The notes beneath the pieces were generated by a model that saw nothing but the letters and a program-made list of their open reading frames with translations, made no database searches and had not been told where the DNA came from. From CBDFKQ01 sp965248855 (lineage in GTDB: Bacteria > Bacteroidota > Bacteroidia > Cytophagales > 172606-1), in contig CBDFKQ010000012.1 in assembly GCA_965248855.1 (NCBI GenBank), positions 124,001 through 188,000 on the forward strand: a stretch of 64,000 bases of DNA, given 5' to 3'. Made by a program: the position numbers and the translations under genes. Shown in pieces: positions 8,341-18,044 of this stretch. Numbering within the stretch: position 1 is the stretch's first letter; every line of letters begins with the position of its first letter.

Positions 8341-10050
8341 TTATAGCGAAAAATAAAAAATACTTCCTTTTCCTATTTCGCTTTCCAACCCTATTTCACC
8401 ACCTTGAGAAATTATAAAATCTTTTGAAATGGCAAGGCCAAGGCCGGTGCCAGATTTATTGTAATCGCCATTCGGAACTTTAAAAAATTTATCAAAAATC
8501 CTATTCTGAAACTTCTCATCAATACCTCTTCCAAAATCCTGAACAGAGAAAGTGATCTTGTTTTCGTTTTGTTTTACTGAAATGATGATTTTACTTTTAT
8601 CAATACTATAACGTATGGCATTTGATAAAAAATTAACAAGAACCCAGGCTGTTTTTTCCAAATCTACCTGAACATTCGGTAAGTTATCAGGATAATTAAT
8701 TTCTAATTTAATTTCTTTTTGCACCGCTTGAAATTCGAGAGCTTTTACTGCATATTCAATTATCTCTTTTGGTTCGGTTGGCTGAAGGTGTAATTGAATA
8801 TTACCGGTTTCAACCTGAGCAAGATCTAACAATTCGGTGGTGATTTTTAATAATCTTTGACTGTCTTCTTCAATATTTTCAATTAATACTTTTTGTTCAG
8901 TATTTAAATTACCAACCCTTTCGTCATTCAAAAGCTTTAAGCTCATTTTAATAGACGAAATTGGTGTTTTTAACTCATGAGAAATAGTAGCAATAAAATT
9001 AGTTTTAGCTAAATCTATTTCCCGGTAAGCGGTTACATTTTTTAAAACAATTACTTTACCAATGGTAGATGGAATTTGGCCATTAAAAAGAAGATTTTCT
9101 TGATTTTTTACTTCAAAAGTTTCGCGGGAAAAATAACTTTCTTTATCATCTGCAAAAATCTGAATGGGTTTAATGGAATTATTATCTTTTAATAAATTTC
9201 TTAATAAATCATTATTTAAAGCCACATCGGGTGCATATTTTCCTGCAATTTGTTTTTCTTCAATACCCAAAAGTTTTTCCATCATTGGGTTGACGAATAA
9301 AATTTTATTATTTTCATCCAAGCCGATAATTGCATCATGCATATTATCAATAATAGTTTCTATCCTTCGTTTTTCAAAAGTTAATTGGGCCAAATTACTG
9401 TGTTCATATTCATCCAGCCTTTGAGCCATTTCATTAAAAGCATTTGCCAGTTCGCCAAATTCATCATCTGATTTAAAATTAAGGTGCTGCGCATAATTTT
9501 TGTTGGCAATTTGCTGAATGCTTACTGTTAATGTACTTATGGGATCGGCAATGTAACCGGGGAAATTAATAATGAAAGTAAACGTTATCAAAGCGCAGGT
9601 AATGGCTACAAATATCATATAAAGCCTCACTCTCTCAGTAGTTTCCTGCACCATATTATTTTTACGGACAATGGCCTGCATGTTTAATTCTTCTATTTTA
9701 TTTAGCTCTGCTCTTAGTTTATAATTTAAATTACTGTTCGGATTATTTAGTAAATTTTGAAATTCACTTCCAAGTTTTCGTGTTGCTTCTTTTTCACCTA
9801 CTTCAGTTATATTTTCCTCTTGACCTTTTAAATTTTTAGCAAAAAAATCTATATTTTCTTTGCTCCAATTATTATTATCAACAATCACGCGCATGTTTTT
9901 AACATACTCTAAAGATTCATAATTGTCTTTTAAGATTTCTTTTACCTCACCGGACAATCCATGCAAATAGTAAGCACCCAAACCACCCAAAAATAAAATC
10001 ACTAAAAATAGAAAAGTGAGGGCAAGGGTTATTTTAGTTTTTATATTCAT
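8341..10050 (-). CDS. Orphan PAS-containing sensor histidine kinase
   Basis: A 569-residue inner-membrane kinase. The order is: transmembrane helix (about 7-30), periplasmic helical sensor region, second helix (about 146-168), HAMP, PAS (IIDNMHDAIIGLDENNKILF), DHp helix with the phosphoacceptor motif ISHELKTP (about residue 355), and a catalytic domain with NFLSNAIRYS, VQDFGRGID and GTGLGLAISKDF. All key residues are present. This order resembles the KinC/NtrY-like kinases common in Bacteroidota. No response regulator is adjacent, so its partner is unknown. It converges on nhaA with 27 bases between the stop codons. Confidence 0.9.
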   Translation of the reverse strand: MNIKTKITLALTFLFLVILFLGGLGAYYLHGLSGEVKEILKDNYESLEYVKNMRVIVDNNNWSKENIDFFAKNLKGQEENITEVGEKEATRKLGSEFQNLLNNPNSNLNYKLRAELNKIEELNMQAIVRKNNMVQETTERVRLYMIFVAITCALITFTFIINFPGYIADPISTLTVSIQQIANKNYAQHLNFKSDDEFGELANAFNEMAQRLDEYEHSNLAQLTFEKRRIETIIDNMHDAIIGLDENNKILFVNPMMEKLLGIEEKQIAGKYAPDVALNNDLLRNLLKDNNSIKPIQIFADDKESYFSRETFEVKNQENLLFNGQIPSTIGKVIVLKNVTAYREIDLAKTNFIATISHELKTPISSIKMSLKLLNDERVGNLNTEQKVLIENIEEDSQRLLKITTELLDLAQVETGNIQLHLQPTEPKEIIEYAVKALEFQAVQKEIKLEINYPDNLPNVQVDLEKTAWVLVNFLSNAIRYSIDKSKIIISVKQNENKITFSVQDFGRGIDEKFQNRIFDKFFKVPNGDYNKSGTGLGLAISKDFIISQGGEIGLESEIGKGSIFYFSL

Positions 10051-10312
10051 TTTATAAATATTGAATAATTAGACAAGAGAAGTTAGACAAAAGACAAGAA
10101 AATATGCCAAGCCGAAAATAAGTTGGCCATTAAATAGATAAACTTATGAAAAAAGGATAATCTAAAAAAGCCGGTTGATTGTATTCGTGAGTTGAAACAG
10201 CGGTTTAAAAGAAATTGAAGGAAAAACTTCAACAGGTTTCTCATTTATAGCATGATTCAGAATCTTTTCATTAAATAAAAGATTCAAAAATAAAGTATGT
10301 GTTTATACAATA
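10051..10312. other. Intergenic region with purine repeat and hairpin
   Basis: Bases 10066-10103 hold degenerate repeats of the unit AGACAA (agacaagag, agacaaaagacaag), similar to the purine-rich spacer at 52795-52858. GAATCTTTT (10260-10268) and AAAAGATTC (10277-10285) form a nine-base inverted repeat after the DUF3857 gene; it has no U tract on the minus strand, so it is a weak terminator at best. Confidence 0.4.
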
Positions 10313-12235
10313 TCAGGTACTGCTTACCAATACAATTTTATTTTTATCTGCTTTGGATATATTTTTAAAAAAATCCTGAAGTTCTTTATATTTTTCTTTA
10401 GGGTATCTTCCGCCTTTCATGCTTAATTTACGAATATAAGTCATTAAACCCTGTTCAACTTTCACGGTTGAAGAGTATTCTCCAAATGCCGTCTTAAATT
10501 GAATATCATTGTCAACTCCTTCCATATGATAATCTGCCGGTAAAATATATTTGACAGTATCAACATCTATAAAATCAAAAGCAGATAAAACTATTTCACT
10601 TTTACGGTCAGCATTATCGGGCAGTGAATGTTCAAATTTATTCATAAGGTTTGGAGCAATAAAAATTCTTTTTCCGCTCTTACTGCCAAATCCATTAATT
10701 TTTAATTCAAGGGTTTCAATCACTTTGGGTATTCTTTCCCTTTTACGTTCAAGATTAAAAGATTCAATTTCAAAATGAGAAAGTTCTATGGTTTCCGTTA
10801 AAAAATTTTTCTGGTTATCTTTAGAGCTCTCTGCATAATGATCCATATGTCCTTTATCTTGTTGAAGGCCTGTATAAATGGTTTTTGATTTTACCAGAGC
10901 ATTTCCATCTTTATCGATATTAACCTGCGCCGACCTGTTAAGTAAATTATCATTTTGATTGTGTCGGGGAGTTTTAACAAGTTTACCTCCTGTTGGAGTA
11001 ACAATCATTACATTTCTGTTATCTGTAAAATTACTTGTATAACCGGGTGCCTGATTTTGACTTGTACATTCCAGCCAAATAGTATCTTTATCAATAGGTA
11101 CGCACAATGTAGCATGGTTAAAATATGCTGAAGGAAAATCTTTAGGAACTTTTGGTGCATTTTCTCCTGCAAAAACTAAAGTATAATAAGATTCTATATC
11201 GATAGATTTTAAAAGTGATTTCATGTAATTCGATAAAGCCTTACAATCACCATATCCTTTTAAATCCACTACATTTGCATACAATGGCTGCCAACCGCCA
11301 ATACCTAAAGCAATATTTACATACCTCGTTTTAGATTGCATGTAATTATAAATAATTTTAATTTTTTCAAATTTATTTACCGATTTTTTTGTCAGGTTTT
11401 TTATCTGATCTTTTGTAGTTGTTGGTAATTCATCCCGACCTGCATTTAAATCATTAATAAATTTCCCAAACGATTGCCAGGTATTCATATTACCTACATA
11501 ACCGTCTATTTCAAAATCGTTTGGAGCCGTAATGACAGCCATTTGACTTTCAATGAATGGAGGACTTAATTTTTCCCTTTTCGTAACGTAAATTTTATTT
11601 AATTCCCACAGATAAGAAGTGGTATTATTAGGCAAAGGACTAATTTTTGCTTTTTGTGAAATATTTACTTCTTTATATCGAAATTTTAAATTTACGGGGA
11701 TTATAATTTCAAATGATGCTTTTTCAACCGACATACCTTCTTCTTCCTGAGGTTGAAAAAAAGGATAAAACATTGTAGAACTAATTACTACTTCAGATGT
11801 AAACTCCACTGTATAAGGATATTCGCCTCTGGAAAAACGACCAACTTTTAAATAATCGTCTGAAGCAAGAGTTAAATCACTTGTATAATGTTCTTCTTTA
11901 ATTTCCGATTTTTTTAATCTGTCAATTTGTTTCCCAAAGGCATCATACATTTTACCTTCAAAGGTTTTAATGGAATGAAATTTATCACGCAAGGCAGCCA
12001 TTTGAGCATATTCTTCGCCATCTTTATTTAAAATGGTGTATACTTTATAAATTTTATGTGTAGCTTTTGAAATGCTTTCAATGGTAAAGGTTTCTTTATA
12101 ATCCCTTAAAATTACGTTTGAACCCAATGAAAGTTCTTTGGGTATATCAAGAGCAGAAAAATCGACTTTTTGTTGTGAAAACACATTAATGCAAAACAAC
12201 AGTGCAAAAAAATTAATTATAATATTTTTTTTCAT
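10313..12235 (-). CDS. Secreted DUF3857/transglutaminase-like protein (intact catalytic site)
   Basis: A 640-residue exported protein with a signal peptide ending in VFSQQ (about residue 21), a DUF3857 beta-rich domain (about 50-230) and a transglutaminase-like core (about 270-420). The cysteine-protease-like triad can be read: GYGDCKA (near residue 330), the His of YFNHATL and the acidic residue of WLECTSQ. DUF3857 proteins are widespread in Bacteroidota with unknown substrates. The second DUF3857 gene ends 16 bases upstream on the same strand, so both are probably in one operon with the larger protein first. Confidence 0.82.
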   Translation of the reverse strand: MKKNIIINFFALLFCINVFSQQKVDFSALDIPKELSLGSNVILRDYKETFTIESISKATHKIYKVYTILNKDGEEYAQMAALRDKFHSIKTFEGKMYDAFGKQIDRLKKSEIKEEHYTSDLTLASDDYLKVGRFSRGEYPYTVEFTSEVVISSTMFYPFFQPQEEEGMSVEKASFEIIIPVNLKFRYKEVNISQKAKISPLPNNTTSYLWELNKIYVTKREKLSPPFIESQMAVITAPNDFEIDGYVGNMNTWQSFGKFINDLNAGRDELPTTTKDQIKNLTKKSVNKFEKIKIIYNYMQSKTRYVNIALGIGGWQPLYANVVDLKGYGDCKALSNYMKSLLKSIDIESYYTLVFAGENAPKVPKDFPSAYFNHATLCVPIDKDTIWLECTSQNQAPGYTSNFTDNRNVMIVTPTGGKLVKTPRHNQNDNLLNRSAQVNIDKDGNALVKSKTIYTGLQQDKGHMDHYAESSKDNQKNFLTETIELSHFEIESFNLERKRERIPKVIETLELKINGFGSKSGKRIFIAPNLMNKFEHSLPDNADRKSEIVLSAFDFIDVDTVKYILPADYHMEGVDNDIQFKTAFGEYSSTVKVEQGLMTYIRKLSMKGGRYPKEKYKELQDFFKNISKADKNKIVLVSST

Positions 12236-12251
12236 TTTTGGATTCTAAAAA

Positions 12252-14288
12252 TTATTTTTTCTTTAAAACTATTTGTTCTGAATGCTTCGAAACAAGCTTT
12301 GTAAACATTTCACGTAAGTGTTTGTACTCTTCCGGTTGAAAAACAGCTTTATTCATTATTAATTTACTCACCACCTGTACTTTATTTTCCATCGCCTGAG
12401 CCAAAAATTCAAATTTAACGCTGCCGTCTTCCCATTGCATTCTCATTGATTTAGGCACTTCTTCAATTTTATAATTTTCATGTATTGTATAAGTCATGTA
12501 ATAGCTGTCTTCATAAGGATAAGTAAAATCAACCGGAAATAATCTTTCTTCCTGCTTTAAAGGGTTTTCTTTTTTTTGAAATTTCACCATGGGTGTAATA
12601 TATATGAAATCTCCATTTACCTGAGCGAAATCCGATGTTTCATATTTTGCTTCTCCCTCTAAAGGTTTTTCAAATTCATTTATATTTTTATAGGTATTGT
12701 TTTTAATTTCCAAGTTATCCTCATCTGCTTCGGAAGAGGTTATTTCAGTATTTTTTTCCTTTTTAATTAATTTCCTTCTTAATCTCAGGGCAGCATAACC
12801 TTTGTGTTGAGTAATGATTTTTCCATTAATGTTGCCTTCATCATTTATATTCAAATTGCAAATGGTTATATCGGATGTTTTTGTAACATTTTGAGTAGAG
12901 ATCCAAAGAGGATCGGCTCCTTTATCTATTATTAAACCATACCCGTTCAATGCAAAACTATTAACCATATCAACCGGCCTCATGGGGTCTGTAGCATCTA
13001 ATACATGTTCTTCTTTTTCAATTTTAACATAAGCAGTAACATAATTAAATTTTGATATCATAGGATAGGTTGTATTTACCTTTCCGTGACTGCGGGTACT
13101 TGATAAAATGGGAAGGACTTCCAAACCTGCTTCTTTCAACATCATTACCAATAAAAGGTTAATCTCCGAGCTGCTTCCTTTTTTAGTTTCTAATAATTGC
13201 TTAGCGCTCTGGCTTGTATAAATATAATCTGCAGCTTCATCATATTGAATAGTATTTCCTATATAATTATAAATAATATTCATTTTTTCTTTAGGATTTG
13301 TTTTACCTTCAATGAGCGAGGCTGTTAATGTTTTTATGGCTCCCCTTTTATTTAAATAACCTCCAAATTTTTCATTCTCGTACAGATTTTTTTTTAATTT
13401 ATCCCAAGTACCCATTATATTATTTAAACCTTCACCGGGGAAGTTTGTAGATGATAGTTGAAAATCTATTTTACAAACATAATCCTGAGGAGTGGTAATA
13501 AACTTTTCATTTTTAAAAGCGGGTATATCCTTCATCACCCAACGATAGCTTCCATCCTGAAAATCAACTTGATGAGGTGTAACAGTTGTTCTTGCTTGTC
13601 CTACATTTCCACTTCTCTCAACATAATTAATGGAATTTGCTTGTTTACCTCGTTCATTAATATCAAAAGCCCTAAAGCCTTGCGAAATTTGTACATAATT
13701 AAAATATTCGGGAATTGATAGCCTAAACTCACTCCATACAATTGGGATATCATGCTGAAATTGCCACGGGCGTAAACCAAAAGGTGATGTGATTTGGTAA
13801 GAGTACTCAAAAACAGACCCTTCTTTAACGTTGGGTAAACTAAATTTTAATTCTCCATAATCTTCATTTAATTTCGTATCAAAAATAGCTTCCTTTTCTA
13901 ATTTGGCCTTAATTATTTTTCCATCCTTTTCGTTGTAAGTCGCCCCTTTTATATTACTGATCTTCTCATTATCTGTTTTATCTAAAAAATAGTGCACTTC
14001 AACAGTTCCTCTGTTTATTCCGCTTGTTTTTAAAACTTTAATGCGCGTATGCCTGTGTATAATCCTTACAAATCCCTTGTTTTCAATATATTGAAAATCT
14101 GTTTTTCCATAATCACATAAAATAACAGCTTCTGCATTCAAATCTTTATCATATGCTTTAGAGGTAACATCTTTAATATCCACTTCACCAAAACTAACGG
14201 GATCTTTTTGAGCAACGATTTTTAATGGATTTAAAAAAAATAAGAATATGAGGGAAAACAGACAGGCCGGTAAACGTAATTTTTTCAT
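12252..14288 (-). CDS. Secreted DUF3857 protein with degenerate transglutaminase site
   Basis: A 678-residue protein from the ATG at 14286-14288 (MKKLRLPACLFSLIF, a signal peptide ending IVAQ); a TTG five codons earlier is not preferred. It carries DUF3857 and a transglutaminase-fold domain like its downstream neighbour. Where the neighbour has GYGDCKA it reads KKGSSSEIN, and where the neighbour has FNHA it reads FNYV, so both the catalytic Cys and His appear lost; the Asp of LDATDP remains. It is probably a non-enzymatic partner or binding protein. The 16-base gap to the intact paralogue supports cotranscription and possibly a complex. Confidence 0.8.
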   Translation of the reverse strand: MKKLRLPACLFSLIFLFFLNPLKIVAQKDPVSFGEVDIKDVTSKAYDKDLNAEAVILCDYGKTDFQYIENKGFVRIIHRHTRIKVLKTSGINRGTVEVHYFLDKTDNEKISNIKGATYNEKDGKIIKAKLEKEAIFDTKLNEDYGELKFSLPNVKEGSVFEYSYQITSPFGLRPWQFQHDIPIVWSEFRLSIPEYFNYVQISQGFRAFDINERGKQANSINYVERSGNVGQARTTVTPHQVDFQDGSYRWVMKDIPAFKNEKFITTPQDYVCKIDFQLSSTNFPGEGLNNIMGTWDKLKKNLYENEKFGGYLNKRGAIKTLTASLIEGKTNPKEKMNIIYNYIGNTIQYDEAADYIYTSQSAKQLLETKKGSSSEINLLLVMMLKEAGLEVLPILSSTRSHGKVNTTYPMISKFNYVTAYVKIEKEEHVLDATDPMRPVDMVNSFALNGYGLIIDKGADPLWISTQNVTKTSDITICNLNINDEGNINGKIITQHKGYAALRLRRKLIKKEKNTEITSSEADEDNLEIKNNTYKNINEFEKPLEGEAKYETSDFAQVNGDFIYITPMVKFQKKENPLKQEERLFPVDFTYPYEDSYYMTYTIHENYKIEEVPKSMRMQWEDGSVKFEFLAQAMENKVQVVSKLIMNKAVFQPEEYKHLREMFTKLVSKHSEQIVLKKK

Positions 14289-14866
14289 GCAGGTTAAAAA
14301 CAAAAAATTTATAATGTGTGAAAAGTATGTTTTTTGAATAAATAAAATATCAAAAAAACGATATTGATAAATCGATATTTTGATTGTAAAAAGCTCCCTT
14401 AATAAAGAAAATATTGAAATATTAATAATGATATGGAGAGGATATATCCATATGGTTTATTTAAACCATCAGTTGATCATTTTAATATTATATTTTGATA
14501 AACTGAATTAGTAATAGAAACATTTATGAAAATAAATACTTAGAATCCTATTATCCAAATACTTTTAAAAAATTACCGGGTTAAACTTAAATCTTCATTT
14601 CTTATATGAGATAAAGCCTTTTTAAAAAATATTCTTTAATTGAGATGTAATATCAAGATTTGAATTTATTTGTTACGAAAATTTAAATTTAAGTAACTTA
14701 AATATTGAAAAATTTAAAAAACATCACTAAAAATAGGCTTATATTATAAATTTTTAAAAAATAAACTTAAATCTTTTTGTGTTTTATAAACAATAAACAT
14801 ACGTTTGTAAAAAACAACCATCAATAATCCCCTTATAATCATTTTAACCTTTTTAAAATTTAAATT
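14289..14866. other. Divergent intergenic region upstream of susC
   Basis: 578 bases of about 80 percent A/T with no convincing ORF. It contains the susC promoter (14776-14807), an interrupted palindrome ATATGGA/TCCATAT (14431-14437 and 14447-14453), the palindrome GGTTTA-TT-TAAACC (14454-14467) and CGATATTGATAAATCGATA-type repeats near 14360-14380. The palindromes could be operators, but nothing in the sequence proves this. Confidence 0.35.
14776..14807 (+). promoter_or_regulatory. susC operon promoter
   Basis: TTTG (14776-14779), 20 bases, then TACGTTTG (14800-14807): an exact Bacteroidota primary-sigma promoter. The start site would be about 50 bases before the SusC ATG at 14867. Confidence 0.78.
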
Positions 14867-17800
14867 ATGATCAAAAATTTATTGTTACTCGTCTCATTCT
14901 GGCTTGCAAGCTTTGCTGTTTATGCGCAAGAAAGAACGATAACGGGCAAAATCATTGCTACTGACGATAATACTCCCTTACCGGGCGTTAACGTGTTAAT
15001 TAAAGGGACTGCTCGAGGTACCACATCCACTGCTGATGGCACTTACTCCATCGCTGCAACCGATAGTGACATTTTGATTTTTAGTTTTGTTGGATATGAT
15101 AATCAAGAAGAAGCTGTTGGCAATAGATCTTTTATCGATGTATCGTTACAACCGGATGTAAAATCTTTAAATGAAGTTGTGGTTACTGCTTTAGGAATTG
15201 AATCACAAAAAAGATCTCTCGGAACATCAATTACTGAGGTTAAAGCCGAGCAAATTGAAAGTGTAAGGCAGACTAACGTAGTAAACGCACTTACCGGTAA
15301 AGTTGCAGGTGTTAGAATACAAAGTTCAAGTGGTATGGTAGGATCTTCATCATCAATATTTATTAGAGGATTTACATCTTTTACCCAAAGTAATCAACCA
15401 TTGTTTGTTGTTGATGGTATACCAATAGATAATGGTGGTAATGGTACAAATGGAAGCGCAGCAAATGCACTTCAGACAGGGGTGTCAAATTCTAACAGAG
15501 GCATTGATTTAAATCCTGACGATATAGAAAGTATGAGTATTCTTAAAGGCCCTGCAGCAGCTATTCTTTATGGTTCCAGAGCCGTTAACGGTGCCATAAT
15601 AATTACATCCAAAAAAGGTAAAACTAAAAGTAAAAATACAGTTGAGTTTGTATCGAATTATAATATCGTTGAACCTAACAGGCTTCCTAAATATCAAAAT
15701 AATTATGCACAAGGTGACAATGGTTTCTTTGATCCAACATCATTAAATTCGTGGGGTCCAAAAATAAATGGTCAAACAGTAAATAATTATTTGGGTAATC
15801 AGGATACTTTGAGATCATATACTAATAATTTAAAAAATTTATTTCAAAAAGGATCAAATTTTCAAAATTCTATAAATATTGCGGGTGGCGGGGATAAATC
15901 AACATATATAGTTTCTTACTCGAATTTACAGGAAAAAGGAATATTGGAAAATAATAAACTTACTAGAAATACTTTTAAAGTTGCTGCAACAAACCAGTTT
16001 ACATCTAAATTCAGTGCAGGGGCGTCATTTACGTATTTCAATACTGCTTCCCAAAGGTCGCCGATTGGAAATCAACAATCTAATCCATTATTCCGTGGAT
16101 ATTTCTTACCTAGAAGTTATAATTTACAAGGATTTCCTTACCAAAATGCGAATGGATCACAAAGCTATTATGATAATACTACTGATAATCCATACTGGAC
16201 ATTAAGGAATAATCTTTATAATGACAGAGTAGATAGGATTTTAGCCTACACGAACTTACAATATAATTTTAAGGAATGGCTAAACTTGACTTATAAAATC
16301 GGAACAGATACATATACACAAAACATTAAAGCCATAGATGCGGTTGGAACACAGGGAAATGGATTTACATCATCTCAAAAACAAGGCGGTGCGCAAGATG
16401 AAAACTACTTTTATCAGCAGATAAATTCATATTTAAACTTAAAGGCTTCCAGAAAAATAGGCGAAAAAATTGGAATTGATGTCCTAGTAGGAAATGAAAT
16501 AAATTTAAACTACTCAAGGGATCAAGGTGTAGTGGGTTCAAATGCATCGCTTCCAGGTTTTGGACAGGTTTCGAGTTACTTTACATACAATCCATTTTCT
16601 ATTATTAATAAAAGCAAATTGGTTGGTATTTACGGTCAGTTTGAAGCTAATTTTAATCAATATCTTTACCTTACTTTAACCGGAAGAAATGACTGGTCTT
16701 CTACATTTGCGCCTGGTAAAAGGTCTTATTTCTATCCCTCAGCTGCATTAAGTTTTGTATTTACAGATGCAATTCCATCCTTAAAAGAAAGTAACATTAT
16801 ATCCTACGGTAAAATAAGGGCAAATGTAGCTCAAGTTGGTCGTCAAGCACCAGTGTATTCAACTGATACATATTACCCTAAGGCAAATCCAGCAAATGGA
16901 TATGGTCCAAATTTATTATATCCATTTAGAAATGTTGCAGGTTATACTCAATCTACGGTCGCAGGAAATCCTAATTTAGGACCAGAATTCACAGTCTCTA
17001 GAGAAGTAGGGACAGAGTTAAGGTTCTTAAACAATAGAATATCATTAGATGTTGCTTATTTTAATACCAAATCCAAAGATATCATTGTTAACACACCCGT
17101 GTCAGTAGGATCAGGATTTGCATCAGTAACTAAAAATTCTGGAGAATTAAAAAGTGAAGGGTTAGAAATTGCTCTTGGGGCTACAATCCTTAAAACATCT
17201 TCTGGCTTAACATGGAATTTACAGGCTAATTGGTCAAGAATTAGAAATTCAGTAGTTAAAATTGATCCTTTAGTTAGTTCAATACCCTTAGGAGGTTTTA
17301 CTACACCTCAAACACGCTTGCAAGAAGGCCAACCATACGGTATTATTGTAGGAAATCCTTTTAATCGTGACGCAGAAGGGAACCTTCTTATAAACGCTTC
17401 CGGAACAGCTGTAGGTCAACCTACTACCAATAGTAACAAGGTCAGCATAATTGGAAATCCAAATCCTGACTGGACTGGTGGTGTAACAAATACATTCAAT
17501 TATAAAGGAGTTAGTTTGTCTTTCCTGATAGATGTTAGAAGAGGTGGGGATGTAATATCAAGAAATATTAGAGATGTAAGATTTAGGGGCGTTGCCGAAG
17601 AAACAGGAGATAGGGAGAGGACATATACAATACCCGGTGTATTGAGAGATCCGAATAACAATACTGATGGAACTGCAAAAGCATTATTAGGTTCAGATGG
17701 AAATACCATCACAAATAACATTTCAATAACAGCTCAACAATATTGGAGTAGCATATATAATACCCAAGGAGAAGCAATAGTTTTTGATGCGTCTTGGATC

Positions 17801-18034
17801 AGGCTTAGAGAAGCTTCTCTGTCCTATGCATTACCTAAGGATTTTCTTCAAAAAACCCCCTTTGGAAAGGCTGAATTTGTATTAACCGGTCGAAATTTAT
17901 TACTATATGCGCCCAATTATCCTCATTTTGATCCGGAAGTTAATTCTCAAGGTGTAAGTAATTCACAAGGTTTTGAATATAATACATTACCGCAAACAAG
18001 GACTTATGGGGCTTTACTTCGTTTAACTTTCTAA
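14867..18034 (+). CDS. SusC/RagA family TonB-linked outer-membrane receptor
   Basis: A 1055-residue outer-membrane transporter. A signal peptide (cleavage after VYAQ) is followed by a carboxypeptidase-regulatory-like domain (TITGKIIATDDNTPLPGVNVLIKG), the SusC hinge segment SLNEVVVTALGIE, a plug domain (about 115-230, ending AAAILYGSRAVNGAIIITSKKG) and a 22-strand barrel finishing in an aromatic residue (LLRLTF). It pairs with the SusD homologue ten bases downstream to import a ligand in a TonB-dependent manner. No glycosidase or protease is in the operon, so the substrate cannot be named. Confidence 0.93.
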   Translation: MIKNLLLLVSFWLASFAVYAQERTITGKIIATDDNTPLPGVNVLIKGTARGTTSTADGTYSIAATDSDILIFSFVGYDNQEEAVGNRSFIDVSLQPDVKSLNEVVVTALGIESQKRSLGTSITEVKAEQIESVRQTNVVNALTGKVAGVRIQSSSGMVGSSSSIFIRGFTSFTQSNQPLFVVDGIPIDNGGNGTNGSAANALQTGVSNSNRGIDLNPDDIESMSILKGPAAAILYGSRAVNGAIIITSKKGKTKSKNTVEFVSNYNIVEPNRLPKYQNNYAQGDNGFFDPTSLNSWGPKINGQTVNNYLGNQDTLRSYTNNLKNLFQKGSNFQNSINIAGGGDKSTYIVSYSNLQEKGILENNKLTRNTFKVAATNQFTSKFSAGASFTYFNTASQRSPIGNQQSNPLFRGYFLPRSYNLQGFPYQNANGSQSYYDNTTDNPYWTLRNNLYNDRVDRILAYTNLQYNFKEWLNLTYKIGTDTYTQNIKAIDAVGTQGNGFTSSQKQGGAQDENYFYQQINSYLNLKASRKIGEKIGIDVLVGNEINLNYSRDQGVVGSNASLPGFGQVSSYFTYNPFSIINKSKLVGIYGQFEANFNQYLYLTLTGRNDWSSTFAPGKRSYFYPSAALSFVFTDAIPSLKESNIISYGKIRANVAQVGRQAPVYSTDTYYPKANPANGYGPNLLYPFRNVAGYTQSTVAGNPNLGPEFTVSREVGTELRFLNNRISLDVAYFNTKSKDIIVNTPVSVGSGFASVTKNSGELKSEGLEIALGATILKTSSGLTWNLQANWSRIRNSVVKIDPLVSSIPLGGFTTPQTRLQEGQPYGIIVGNPFNRDAEGNLLINASGTAVGQPTTNSNKVSIIGNPNPDWTGGVTNTFNYKGVSLSFLIDVRRGGDVISRNIRDVRFRGVAEETGDRERTYTIPGVLRDPNNNTDGTAKALLGSDGNTITNNISITAQQYWSSIYNTQGEAIVFDASWIRLREASLSYALPKDFLQKTPFGKAEFVLTGRNLLLYAPNYPHFDPEVNSQGVSNSQGFEYNTLPQTRTYGALLRLTF

Positions 18035-18044
18035 TTATTTTAAT

